Source: Amycolatopsis saalfeldensis (GTDB lineage: Bacteria; Actinomycetota; Actinomycetes; Mycobacteriales; Pseudonocardiaceae). Taken from it: 64,000 nt of DNA. Below the pieces are notes generated by a model. That model was not told the DNA's origin and searched no databases. It worked only from the letters and a program-made list of their open reading frames with translations. The stretch spans positions 434,001 to 498,000 of the forward strand of contig NZ_FOEF01000004.1 of the NCBI RefSeq assembly GCF_900110575.1, given 5' to 3'. Shown piece by piece: positions 39,931 through 47,784 of this stretch. The number at the start of each line of letters is the position of its first letter. The first letter of the stretch is position 1. The position numbers and the translations under genes are program-made.

Positions 39931-39959
39931 TTGACACCCTGCAGCGTCGAGAATAGCGT
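39931..39959 (+). promoter_or_regulatory. xylB promoter
   Basis: -35 TTGACA (39931-39936), 17-bp spacer, -10 TAGCGT (39954-39959). The operator at 39964 covers the predicted transcription start. Confidence 0.78.
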
Positions 39960-39963
39960 CCCG

Positions 39964-39977
39964 GGTAATCGTTTACC
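39964..39977. promoter_or_regulatory. LacI-type operator of xylB
   Basis: GGTAATCGTTTACC, a 14-bp imperfect palindrome with one mismatched pair around the central CG, 4 bp downstream of the -10 box. Confidence 0.75.
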
Positions 39978-40000
39978 GTAACCTTACCCAGGGAGTCGCG

Positions 40001-41485
40001 GTGGCTCCGGGCCTGCTGCTCGGTATCGACATCGGCACGTCCGGCTCCAAGGGCGTCCTGGTCGCTGCGGACGGGACCATACTTGCGCGCGCCGGCCGGC
40101 CGCACACCACCTCCCGTCCGCATCCCGGCTGGTTCGAGCACGACGCGGAGGCGGTGTGGTGGGGCGACTTCGTCTCGCTGTGCCGCGAGCTGGTCGCGGC
40201 GGCGGGCGACCGGCCGCTGGCGGGCCTGGCGGTGAGCGGCATCGGCCCGGTCCTGCTGCCCGCGGACGCGAGCGGCCGTCCACTGCGCCCCGCGATCCTC
40301 TACGGCGTCGACACGCGGGCGAGCGCCGAGATCGCCGAGCTGACCGCGGAGCTGGGCGAGCAGTCCATTGTGGAGCGTTCGGGCAGTGCGCTGTCCAGCC
40401 AGGCCGTCGGGCCCAAGTGGCGCTGGCTGTCCCGGCACGAGCCGGAGGTCGCCGCGCGGGCCGAGCTGTTCCTGATGGCCGGCTCGTACCTGGTGCTGCG
40501 GCTGACCGGCGAGTACGTGCTGGACCACCATTCGGCCAGCCAGTGCGACCCGATGTACGACCTGCGTGCCGGGGCGTGGGCCGAGGACTGGGCGAGGCTG
40601 GTCGCGCCCGGCGTCACGCTGCCGCGGCTGCTGTGGCCGACGGAGGTGGCCGGCACCGTGACCGCCGAGGCGGCGGCCGCGACCGGGCTCCCGGCCGGGC
40701 TGCCCGTCACGGCCGGCACCGTCGACGCCTGGGCCGAGGCCGCCAGCGCCGGGGTGCGCGCGCCCGGCGACACGATGATCATGTACGGCACCACGATGTT
40801 CCTGATCCAGACCGCGGCCCGGCCCCGTCCGGTGCCCGGGCTGTGGGCGACGCGCGGCGCGTTCCCCGGCACGTTCTCGCTGGCCGCCGGGATGGCGACG
40901 TCCGGCGCGATCACCGACTGGCTGCGCGAGCTGGTCGGCGGCGAGTTCGCCGAGCTGGTCGCCGCGGCGGGCGACGTGCCCGCCGGGAGCCGCGGGCTGC
41001 TGATGCTGCCGTACTTCGCGGGGGAGCGGACCCCGGTGCCGGACCCGGACGCGCGCGGCGTGGTGGCCGGCCTGACGACGTCGCACGGCCGCGCCGAGCT
41101 GTACCGCGCGGCGCTGGAGGGAACCGCGTACGGGGTGCGGCACAACCTGGAGGCGATGGGCGAGGCGGCGGGACGGCGACTGGTCGCGGTCGGCGGCGGG
41201 ACGCAGGGCCGCGTGTGGACGCAGATCGTCAGCGACGTGACCCGGGCCCGCCAGCACGTGCCGGCCGAGACGATCGGCGCGGCGCTCGGCGACGCGCTGC
41301 TGGCCGCCGTCGCGGTGGGGCTGGGGCCCGACGTCGAGGCGTGGAACCCCGTCGCCGCGGTCGTCGAGCCGGATCCGGCGCGCGCGGACGTCTACGACGA
41401 GTTCTACGCCCGCTACCGGGCCCTGCACCCGGCGACGGTGGAGCTGCAGCATTTCCTTGCCGCGCACCAACGTCAGGAGAAGTAG
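40001..41485 (+). CDS. xylB: Xylulokinase-like FGGY carbohydrate kinase
   Basis: 494-residue FGGY kinase. The N-terminal phosphate-binding motif is LLLGIDIGTSGSKGVLVA, the catalytic Asp is in GTVDAWAEA, and the C-terminal adenosine motif is AVGGGTQGRVWTQIVSDVT. It is probably a xylulokinase (D-xylulose to xylulose 5-phosphate) but other pentulose or hexulose substrates are possible. GTG 40001 follows AGGGAG at 5 bp. No isomerase or transporter is adjacent; the only linked gene is the LacI regulator. Confidence 0.9.
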   Translation: MAPGLLLGIDIGTSGSKGVLVAADGTILARAGRPHTTSRPHPGWFEHDAEAVWWGDFVSLCRELVAAAGDRPLAGLAVSGIGPVLLPADASGRPLRPAILYGVDTRASAEIAELTAELGEQSIVERSGSALSSQAVGPKWRWLSRHEPEVAARAELFLMAGSYLVLRLTGEYVLDHHSASQCDPMYDLRAGAWAEDWARLVAPGVTLPRLLWPTEVAGTVTAEAAAATGLPAGLPVTAGTVDAWAEAASAGVRAPGDTMIMYGTTMFLIQTAARPRPVPGLWATRGAFPGTFSLAAGMATSGAITDWLRELVGGEFAELVAAAGDVPAGSRGLLMLPYFAGERTPVPDPDARGVVAGLTTSHGRAELYRAALEGTAYGVRHNLEAMGEAAGRRLVAVGGGTQGRVWTQIVSDVTRARQHVPAETIGAALGDALLAAVAVGLGPDVEAWNPVAAVVEPDPARADVYDEFYARYRALHPATVELQHFLAAHQRQEK

Positions 41486-42189
41486 GCGCTCGGTGCCAGG
41501 CCGGTGAGGGCGCGGCAATCGCGCGCGAGGTGCGCCTGGTCGGCGTACCCGGCCGTGGCCGCCAGCTCCGCGAGGCCCGTGACGCGCGGGGCGGCCGCGA
41601 TCGCGCGCTGGAACCGGCTGACCCGCAGGTAGGTGGCCGGGCCGTAGCCGACGGCGATGGTGAACCGGCGCCGTAGTTGGCGTTCACTCAGTTGTTGTCC
41701 GGCCGGCGGGAGCGCGCCGACCCGCGACGGGCCGCGCTCCAGGTGCGCGAGAACCGCCGCGACGGCCGGGTCGGGCTCCGCGGGACGCCGCCGCACCACC
41801 TCCGAGAGGGACAGCGTCCCGTCCAGCACCCGCTCGGTCAGCACCGCGCCCTCGTGGCCCCACAACGCGGCCAGCGGGACGCGGGTGTCGCGCAGCTCGT
41901 CCGCCGCCACGCCCAGCACGCCGGCCGCCGCGCCGGGCCGGAAGCGCAGGCCGTGCAGCACCGCGCCGGGCGTGGTGACCGAGGACCAGGCCCCGGTGTC
42001 CGGCCCCGCGACGAACACCTGGCCGTCGCCCGCGACCAGGTCCACGCAGCCGTCCGGGACGATCCGCTGCGGACCGCGCGGAGCCGACCGCCACACGCAG
42101 CGGACGGCCCGCCGCACCGCTTCCGGCGGCAGGCTTTCGGAATACACGGTCGAGATCATCCCCGGTGGGTACGACAGAATGCGAGCCAT
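41473..42189 (-). CDS. AraC family regulator with DUF6597-type N-terminal domain
   Basis: 238 residues. The N-terminal half has the pattern VWRSAPRGPQRIVPDGCVDL and LHGLRFRPGAAAGVLGV, typical of AraC proteins with a DUF6597-like domain. The C-terminal half is the AraC DNA-binding domain (ISERQLRRRF-type helix; ATAGYADQAHLARDCRALTG). An internal ATG at 42159 after CCGGGG is a possible start. The 3' end overlaps xylB by 13 bp, convergent. It is divergent from a Nudix remnant that was perhaps its original target. Confidence 0.88.
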   Translation of the reverse strand: MARILSYPPGMISTVYSESLPPEAVRRAVRCVWRSAPRGPQRIVPDGCVDLVAGDGQVFVAGPDTGAWSSVTTPGAVLHGLRFRPGAAAGVLGVAADELRDTRVPLAALWGHEGAVLTERVLDGTLSLSEVVRRRPAEPDPAVAAVLAHLERGPSRVGALPPAGQQLSERQLRRRFTIAVGYGPATYLRVSRFQRAIAAAPRVTGLAELAATAGYADQAHLARDCRALTGLAPSAYFS

Positions 42190-42345
42190 GACCCCGATCG
42201 ACGCGCTGGCCTGGGTGCACGTCCGGGGACCCGTTGAGCTTCCGCTTCTTCACTCTGCTCGACGAGGAGGCCGACGGGTTCGCCCGACGGCCGTCGCGTG
42301 CGCATGACCTGCTACACCGCCGACCACACGGGCGAGCCGAAAACT
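42188..42345 (+). pseudogene. Nudix hydrolase remnant
   Basis: The first 13 codons (MTPIDALAWVHVR) match the start of small actinobacterial Nudix hydrolases. Homology then breaks off, and about 80 bp later a different frame reads DGRRVRMTCYTADHTGEP, resembling a later part of the same family. The Nudix box itself is missing. This is best explained by an internal deletion with frameshift. Confidence 0.6.
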
Positions 42346-42735
42346 TGTTCATGGCTCGGAAATCCCTTGGACGAGGGCATGAAGACGAGCCAGGTCGACC
42401 GGCAGGAGTGCCTGTGCCCGCGGTGCCTGGCAGAAACCCGCACGGATCTGAGGATCCTGTGCCAGCCGTGACGCCGAGTGTGCCGTCGTGATCTCCGGAG
42501 GCGGCGAGGGTGGTGGGCGGCTGTGTCGGTCGGGAAGTCGCTGGAGAGTGTCCGGCTGGCCGCGAGTCAGGCGGAAAGGCTGGATATCGAGTCGAGTTGG
42601 CGGCTGTGGCCGTCCTGGAAGCTGGCCCAGCGCGGTTGCCCGCTTTCTCGGATAGCGCGCCGCCGGCTGAGTGCTTGCGCTGGGTAGTTTCCGATCTCGC
42701 ACCTTGCGGTCGCACGGTCACCTATGGTGTCAATT
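42346..42735. other. Region without intact gene upstream of the type VII cassette
   Basis: The 390 bp hold a possible 30-codon frame at 42379 (Cys-containing ECLCPRCLAE) after a GACGAGGG sequence, and otherwise AT-richer DNA without homology. The stretch probably marks the junction of acquired DNA. A TATGGT -10 box at 42723-42728 serves the next gene. Confidence 0.4.
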
Positions 42736-43134
42736 GTGAGTGAGCGGGAGGGAGATGCGGCGCTGGCGGTCCTCGCATGGGAGGTATGGCAGGGGTATCG
42801 CGGCCTCAGTGACTTCATGGACGGCTTCGCCAGAGCTGTGGTGTGGGCTCGGCGGAGCGAGCAGCCGGGTTTGCTCGTGACCGACACGGGCTCGCGGGGC
42901 CGTTGGATGCCGGTGTTCTCAACTCCTGATCGGCTCGCCGCGCACGTCGGTGACGGCTACTTCTTCTCGGCGTCGGGCGCCGAGTTGCTGAGCCTGGTGC
43001 CCCTCGGTGTCGGGTTGATGCTCGACCCGGATGACGTACACCGATTCCCCATCTTGGCCCGCGTGGCTCCGCCGGAGGCGGTCGCCGGCACGTGGGTGGA
43101 GGTTGTGGGGATGCGGCGTCGGCAGAACTGTTGA
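42736..43134 (+). CDS. SseB-like N-terminal-domain protein
   Basis: 132 residues. The central part (GRWMPVFSTPDRLAAHVGDG; LLSLVPLGVGLMLDPDD) resembles the SseB N-terminal domain found beside actinobacterial secretion and toxin genes. No enzymatic motif. GTG 42736 is chosen because TATGGT lies 7 nt upstream (leaderless type); ATG 42724 in the same frame is the alternative. First gene of the T7-type toxin cassette. Role unknown; may be a chaperone-like partner. Confidence 0.7.
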   Translation: MSEREGDAALAVLAWEVWQGYRGLSDFMDGFARAVVWARRSEQPGLLVTDTGSRGRWMPVFSTPDRLAAHVGDGYFFSASGAELLSLVPLGVGLMLDPDDVHRFPILARVAPPEAVAGTWVEVVGMRRRQNC

Positions 43135-43182
43135 GAGGTCCGACCGGATTCCGGTCCGGCTGCGGCAAGGAGGGGGAGATCG

Positions 43183-43521
43183 ATGGACGGTCCTGGGTTT
43201 CATGTCGATGTGGGCGTGCTGGAGGCTGCGTCGAAGAATATGAAAGACCTGTGGCACGGCCAGGACGATTTCGAGCTGCGCGGGTTGTGCGGCGAGCCGG
43301 AGCTGTACGGGCACGGCGGGGTTCACGATGCGCTGGCCGACTTTTGCGGACAGTGGAGCGTGGGGCTGGATGCGCTGTGCGACCGCGCGAATGGCCTTGC
43401 CGACACGCTGGGCAAGGCCGCGCAGGCGTATCGGGCTGTTGAGCACGGCAACACGGCCGCGTTGAAGGTGGATCCGGGCACGGACGCCGTCACGCCCGAT
43501 CCGCCGATGGCTGGGTACTGA
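43183..43521 (+). CDS. WXG100/EspC-like small secreted protein candidate
   Basis: 112-residue helical protein with the size and heptad pattern of ESX-type secreted proteins (VDVGVLEAASKNMKDLWHGQ; CDRANGLADTLGKAAQAYRA). No clear WXG turn, so it is nearer to the EspC/ESX-1-associated DUF2580-like group. Strong GGAGGGGGA ribosome-binding site before ATG 43183. Its stop overlaps the toxin start by one base (TGATG), showing translational coupling. Confidence 0.7.
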   Translation: MDGPGFHVDVGVLEAASKNMKDLWHGQDDFELRGLCGEPELYGHGGVHDALADFCGQWSVGLDALCDRANGLADTLGKAAQAYRAVEHGNTAALKVDPGTDAVTPDPPMAGY

Positions 43522-44735
43522 TGAGCGAACTCGGCCAGACCGCGGACCCGAAAGCACTGATTCCCGGAGACCCGGGTGCGGTCTTCGAGAACGTGCGAGT
43601 GCTTAAGAGCCGTGCGGATACCGTCACTGCGGTTGGAGAGGCGCTGAAACGCATCGACACTGGCAGTTGGACGGGCCAGGCCTCGGACAAATTCCATGAG
43701 GATCATCAGACCGAGGTGCCGCGTTGGCTGGAGGGTTCGGACTCGCTTCAGAGCGCCGCTGCGGCAATGGAGGATTTCGCCAACACCTTGCAGTGGGCAC
43801 AAAGCCAGGCGTCGGAGGCCATCGCCAGGTGGCAGCAGGGCGACGCCACGACGGCTCAAGCGAAGACTGCCCATGACAAAGCTATCACTGATGCCGAGGC
43901 CGAGACGAAGGCGAACCAGCAGAACGGCGACCCGACGGTGGTCCAGCCGCCAGCGTTCACCGACCCCGGCGAGGCGCAGCGGCAGGCCGCCCGGGAAATC
44001 CTGGAACGAGCACGCCGGCAGCTCCAGGACGCGGGAAACAGCTGCGCGGAGACGCTTCGCCTCGAAGCGTCCCTCGCGCCGCAGGACTCGCAAAAGCAAT
44101 CGGACAGCAACTTTTTCGGCGGTATCTGGGACACCATCTCCGGGGCGGGCAAGGGGTTGTGGACCCTGGTTTCCGATCCTGCCGAGACCGTCGTGGCGAT
44201 GGCGGACAACATCGCGCATCCCGTCGACACGTTCAAGAACATCGTCGCCTGGGACGACTGGGCAAGCGGCCACGGAGATCGCGCCCTCGGGAAGATGGTC
44301 GGCGGTGTGCTGCTGTTTGGCGCAGGCAAGGCTGCCAAGGACCTGCTCGGCAAAGGCGAGCACGCAGGAGGCGGCCGTGTGCCCGATGCCAAGCCCGCGA
44401 AGGTGGGCGAAGAACGAACAGCCGCAATCCGCGATATTGTGACCGATAAAAGCGGAGAGCTTCGAGGTGATCACGGGAGAAGTAGGGGTGTTCGAGTTGT
44501 TGACAGGTCCGAGTTTGACGGCATTTTAAATGAAATGCGAACAAAGTTGGGTGAACCAGACCGTGTTGTCACGACGTCCAAGGGGACGATTGAGACCTGG
44601 AAGATCAGTGATGACCCCCGAGCTTATGCGGCGTTCAGGACATACAGTGAAACGGGCGGCGACACCATCGACATCAACAGCGTCAAAGATCTCGAGGGTA
44701 TTCGACGGTTCCATATTTCAAATGAGGAAAATTGA
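43521..44735 (+). CDS. Type VII-secreted polymorphic toxin
   Basis: 404 residues. The N-terminal ~120 residues form a helical WXG-type secretion domain (W50-T-G52 in GSWTGQASDKF, followed by alpha-helices). A middle segment contains a FFGGIWDTISGAGKGLWTLV linker and a helical region. The C-terminal ~100 residues (after about 305, starting RTAAIRDIV) are the predicted toxin: RSEFDGILNEMRTKLGEPD and SDDPRAYAAFRTYSETGGD. I do not recognise its fold. GC content drops sharply from about 44430, as expected for a swapped toxin tip. The immunity gene overlaps its stop by one base. Confidence 0.78.
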   Translation: MSELGQTADPKALIPGDPGAVFENVRVLKSRADTVTAVGEALKRIDTGSWTGQASDKFHEDHQTEVPRWLEGSDSLQSAAAAMEDFANTLQWAQSQASEAIARWQQGDATTAQAKTAHDKAITDAEAETKANQQNGDPTVVQPPAFTDPGEAQRQAAREILERARRQLQDAGNSCAETLRLEASLAPQDSQKQSDSNFFGGIWDTISGAGKGLWTLVSDPAETVVAMADNIAHPVDTFKNIVAWDDWASGHGDRALGKMVGGVLLFGAGKAAKDLLGKGEHAGGGRVPDAKPAKVGEERTAAIRDIVTDKSGELRGDHGRSRGVRVVDRSEFDGILNEMRTKLGEPDRVVTTSKGTIETWKISDDPRAYAAFRTYSETGGDTIDINSVKDLEGIRRFHISNEEN

Positions 44736-45082
44736 TGAACATGCCTCCCGGGTTCGAAGAGGACTTTCAATATCTCATGGAGTACGCCAGTGAAGACTGG
44801 GTGGGTATGGCGCCCCTGTCTGCGACCGCTTCCGCAATGGCGGGGAAGCACCCCACGCTGGAGCAGGAGATATCATCTCTTCTAAAGCTGGTCAGCGAAC
44901 TCATGGATCACGGTGCCTTGCCGGGGGATCTCATCAAGGATTACCCTGATTTTGTTCCTTGGGTTGGGACAAAGGCGGAAATTCTGGAAAGGATCGAACG
45001 CGAGACTCGGGCTCTCGGCGATATGCCGGTTTCGGGCGAGGTGGCATGGTTCCATGTCGTGGATGAAAATCTTCGCGTTTAA
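44735..45082 (+). CDS. Immunity protein for the adjacent toxin
   Basis: 115 residues, no recognised family. It is small, acidic and cytoplasmic, starts at ATG 44735 overlapping the toxin stop, and has GAGG 7 nt upstream. Position directly after a toxin tip, low GC and size are the usual marks of polymorphic-toxin immunity proteins. The assignment rests on context only. Visible features: FEEDFQYLMEYASEDWVGM at the N-terminus, WVGTKAEILERIERETRAL near the C-terminus. Confidence 0.68.
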   Translation: MNMPPGFEEDFQYLMEYASEDWVGMAPLSATASAMAGKHPTLEQEISSLLKLVSELMDHGALPGDLIKDYPDFVPWVGTKAEILERIERETRALGDMPVSGEVAWFHVVDENLRV

Positions 45083-45094
45083 GCAGGTGGATGA

Positions 45095-45290
45095 TTAAGG
45101 CGGCTGTTCCAGTCGCCGTGCGTTGTGCCGGTCGTGGCAGGTCTTGCACGGAGTCGGTGCCAGGCATCGGGGTCGGGCGCGCCGAGGGCGATGAAGTCTC
45201 GCCGGGTTTCGGGGTGGTGGTCGGCCACTGTGGCTGGTCGGTCGCAGCGGGTGCAGGGTCCGGGGCGGGGCCCCTTTCAACTCTCGTCCG
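45095..45290 (-). pseudogene. Frameshifted HNH endonuclease fragment
   Basis: On the minus strand one frame reads CTRCDRPATVADHHPETRRD and ALGAPDPDAWHRL, typical of phage-type HNH nucleases. The last part, CKTCHDRHNARRL, is in another frame, so a short indel separates the HH from the final CxxCH. The 5' end is missing. It marks decayed phage or mobile DNA next to the toxin cassette. Confidence 0.65.
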
Positions 45291-45661
45291 GGTCAACGCG
45301 AGGGGACCCTGGCGGCGCGGGACCTACCCGCGAAAAGGGGGCCAGGTTGCTGACCTGCGCAGACCCGGTTCCGTGCGTCATTGGGGTGAAAGTGTGCTCG
45401 CGGCCGCGTGCCCGCCCGCGGGACAGCGCGTCCTGCGGATGCTCGCCGACGCCGGACTGGTCGACTGACGCTCCGTGACCGGGCATCACGACACCGTTAT
45501 CGGCATCGTGCGTGGTGGACCGTGGGTCTGTGACTCATGGGGGCACCCGAAAGGGTGAAGTTCCGGTAACTTTCCCGACTCGGCTAACACCGCGTGACGT
45601 CCGGACGAGAAGTAGACGTCGTACTCGATGGAAGTGCGCTCGAACGAGAGAAGACCTCTCC
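45291..45661. other. Region without intact gene
   Basis: About 370 bp between the HNH fragment and the MmpS-like gene. A short plus-strand frame ends QRVLRMLADAGLVD at 45468, possibly the tail of a lost regulator. No other feature is seen. Confidence 0.35.
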
Positions 45662-46159
45662 ATGAGTGTTCCCGCCGCGACCCCTCCGGAGCCCGCGCCG
45701 GGGCGTCCGGGTCCGAGCCGCTTCCGGCCGTCCGGCAGCGTCGTGGTCGTGATCGGCGTGATCGCGGTGGCGTTCGTCGTGGCCTCGTACGTCATGCCGA
45801 AGGCCGCGCCCGCGGCCGACGAGGGCCCGGCCACCCCGGTCGTCGGCATCGCCAAGGCCGAGCCCGTGGTCCAGCCGGCCACCCACACCGTCGTCTACCA
45901 GCTCCTCGGCCCGGCCGGGGGCGCCCGGAACCTCACCTACGTCGCCACCGGCGCGGACCTCGAGCAGCTGGCCGCGGTCATCACGCCGTGGTCGTTCACG
46001 GCCACCCGCACCGGCCCGGCCGGCCAGGTCCAGTTCTCCAGCCTGGCCGCGCAGAACACCGGGCCGGGCGAGCTGACCTGCCGCATCGTCGTGGACGGGG
46101 TGCTCGTCGCCGAGAAGTCCGTTTCGGGGGAGGGCCGCCAGCTCAGCTGCACCGCCTGA
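45662..46159 (+). CDS. MmpS-like membrane-anchored protein
   Basis: 165 residues: a Pro-rich cytoplasmic N-terminus, one transmembrane helix (SVVVVIGVIAVAFVVASYVM, residues 25-44) and an extracytoplasmic beta-rich domain of MmpS type (HTVVYQLLGPAGGARNLTYV; CRIVVDGVLVAEKSVSGEGR) with two Cys. MmpS proteins assist MmpL lipid exporters, but no mmpL is present here. Such stand-alone forms are frequent in Pseudonocardiaceae. ATG 45662 has only a weak ribosome-binding site; the longer upstream frame is not homologous. Confidence 0.82.
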   Translation: MSVPAATPPEPAPGRPGPSRFRPSGSVVVVIGVIAVAFVVASYVMPKAAPAADEGPATPVVGIAKAEPVVQPATHTVVYQLLGPAGGARNLTYVATGADLEQLAAVITPWSFTATRTGPAGQVQFSSLAAQNTGPGELTCRIVVDGVLVAEKSVSGEGRQLSCTA

Positions 46160-46253
46160 GCCGGGCTCGCGCCGTGCCGCCGGGGGTGTGAACGGCGCGA
46201 GCCCGCCCGTTTCGGAAGAGGGCCGCCAGCCCAGCTGCACCGCGCAAGCCCGG
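46121..46253 (+). repeat. Direct duplication of the end of the mmpS-like gene
   Basis: A ~45-bp segment covering the last codons (46121-46164) recurs at 46209-46253 with a few changes (shared GAGGGCCGCCAGC and CCAGCTGCACCGC words), 88 bp apart. The second copy is non-coding. Confidence 0.75.
46162..46205 (+). terminator. GC-rich terminator-like hairpin after the mmpS-like gene
   Basis: Perfect 14-bp stem (CGGGCTCGCGCCGT with ACGGCGCGAGCCCG) and a 16-nt loop, starting 3 bp after the stop codon. No T-run. Confidence 0.65.
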
Positions 46254-46306
46254 ACCGGCCAGGGCCTGAACGCCGCGGTCCGCGCGGCTCGGGCAGGATC
46301 ACCCGG

Positions 46307-47086
46307 GTGAACGCCGCGATCGGATTCGGGCCAGCGCTGCTGGTGGTGCTGGCCGTGCTCGCACTGGCCGGGGCCGCCGTCGTGCGCTTCGGCGAACTGG
46401 GGCAGGGGCGGGCGGTGCTGATCGCCGCGGTCCGGGCCGTCGCGCAGCTCGCGCTCGTCTCGCTGGTGATCACGGTGATCCTGCGCTCGGGCTGGCTCAC
46501 CGGGCTGTTCATCCTGCTCATGTACTCGATCGCGGTGTACACGTCGGCGTCGCGGATCGGGGTGCCGCGCAAAGCGCTGCCGTGGGTGGCGGCCGCCATC
46601 GCGTCCGGGGTGGCCCCGGTGCTCGCGCTGGTGCTGGGCTCCGGCGTCGTCCCGCCGCAGCCGATCGCCGTCGTGCCGGTCGCGGGCATCGTGATCGGCG
46701 GGACCATGACCGCCACTTCGCAGGCCGCCCGGCGCGCCCTCGACGAACTCAAGCAGCGGCACGGCGAGTACGAAGCCGCGCTGGCACTGGGTTTCCTGCC
46801 CCGGGCGGCCGCGCTGGAGATCTGCCGCCCGTCCGCCGGGCAGGCGCTGATCCCCGCGCTGGACCAGACGCGCACCGTCGGCCTGGTCACCCTGCCCGGC
46901 GCGTACGTCGGCGTCCTGCTGGGCGGCGCGAGCCCATTGCAGGCCGGCACGACGCAGGTGCTGGTGCTGCTCGGCCTGCTCGCCGCCGAGGCGGTGGCGG
47001 TGCTGGCGACCGTCCAGCTCGTCGCGGCCGGGTGGATCCTCCGCGACGAGCGGCCGGCCCGGGCGCGGTGGTTCTCCCGGCGTTAG
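46307..47086 (+). CDS. FetB/UPF0014 family ABC exporter permease
   Basis: 259-residue membrane protein of the FetB (YbbM) family, with about seven helices. Typical blocks are AAVRAVAQLALVSLVITVIL, PVAGIVIGGTMTATSQAARR and TVGLVTLPGAYVGVLLGGAS. In E. coli FetAB exports iron. No fetA-type ATPase is adjacent, so a partner must be elsewhere. GTG 46307 is preceded 7 nt upstream by CAGGAT, a plausible -10 box for leaderless expression. Its 3' end overlaps the convergent phosphatase gene by 4 bp. Confidence 0.9.
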   Translation: MNAAIGFGPALLVVLAVLALAGAAVVRFGELGQGRAVLIAAVRAVAQLALVSLVITVILRSGWLTGLFILLMYSIAVYTSASRIGVPRKALPWVAAAIASGVAPVLALVLGSGVVPPQPIAVVPVAGIVIGGTMTATSQAARRALDELKQRHGEYEAALALGFLPRAAALEICRPSAGQALIPALDQTRTVGLVTLPGAYVGVLLGGASPLQAGTTQVLVLLGLLAAEAVAVLATVQLVAAGWILRDERPARARWFSRR

Positions 47087-47769
47087 CCCAGCGGGGCTTC
47101 CAGGTGCGAGGTGTCGTTGAAGCGCCGCACGATCCACCGGTCTCCGTCGATCACCAGGTGCGAGACCGACCCGTTGTCCGCGTTGAGGAAGGTGAACCGG
47201 TCGACGGCTCGGCTCGCCTGCGCGAACACCTCGCCGATCACGCCGCCGTGGGTGAAGACCGCGACGCGCCGGTCCGGGTTCGCCGCGGCGATCCGCAGCA
47301 GCCCGGCGCGCACGCGCGCGCCGAACACCTCGTCGGATTCCGCACCGGGGATGACGTCCCAGCGCTGCTCGGCCCACAGCCGGTCGACGATGGGGTGGCC
47401 GTCGGTGGTGTGCCGGCGGAAGAGGCCGTTCTCCCAGTCGCCGAGGTGGACCTCGCGCAGGTCCGGCTCGACCGACGGCGTCAGGCCGAGCTTCTCCGCC
47501 AGCGGCGCCGCCGTCTGGACGGTGCGGCGCAGCGTGGTCACATACAGCGCGTCGATCCGCTCGCCCGCCAGCCGGGCGCCCACCCGGGTCGCGTGGTCCC
47601 GGCCCTCGGGCGCGAGGTCGGGGTCGGCCTGGCCGTCGACGAGGTCGAACGGCGCGCCGGCCCGCGCCGGCATGGATTCCCCGTGGCGTACCAGGAAGAT
47701 CTCGGTGGCTCCGGGCGACGGGCGGAACCGGAACTGGCGGTATTCGACTTCCTGCTCGGGCGTGCTCAT
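47083..47769 (-). CDS. Histidine phosphatase (phosphoglycerate mutase-like) family protein
   Basis: 228 residues. The phospho-accepting His is in FLVRHGESMPA, the second Arg/His set in TTLRRTVQTAAPLAEKLGL and VFTHGGVIGEV. The family includes phosphoglycerate mutases, alpha-ribazole phosphatase and others; the substrate is not evident. ATG 47769 has TAGGGT 7 nt upstream on the minus strand (47782-47777), so the transcript is probably leaderless. Confidence 0.92.
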   Translation of the reverse strand: MSTPEQEVEYRQFRFRPSPGATEIFLVRHGESMPARAGAPFDLVDGQADPDLAPEGRDHATRVGARLAGERIDALYVTTLRRTVQTAAPLAEKLGLTPSVEPDLREVHLGDWENGLFRRHTTDGHPIVDRLWAEQRWDVIPGAESDEVFGARVRAGLLRIAAANPDRRVAVFTHGGVIGEVFAQASRAVDRFTFLNADNGSVSHLVIDGDRWIVRRFNDTSHLEAPLG

Positions 47770-47784
47770 GGCCCCGACCCTAGT

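Noticed and set aside
42379..42471. 30-codon Cys-containing frame (ECLCPRC)
   Set aside because: Too short and without homology to be called a gene; mentioned only in the gap note.
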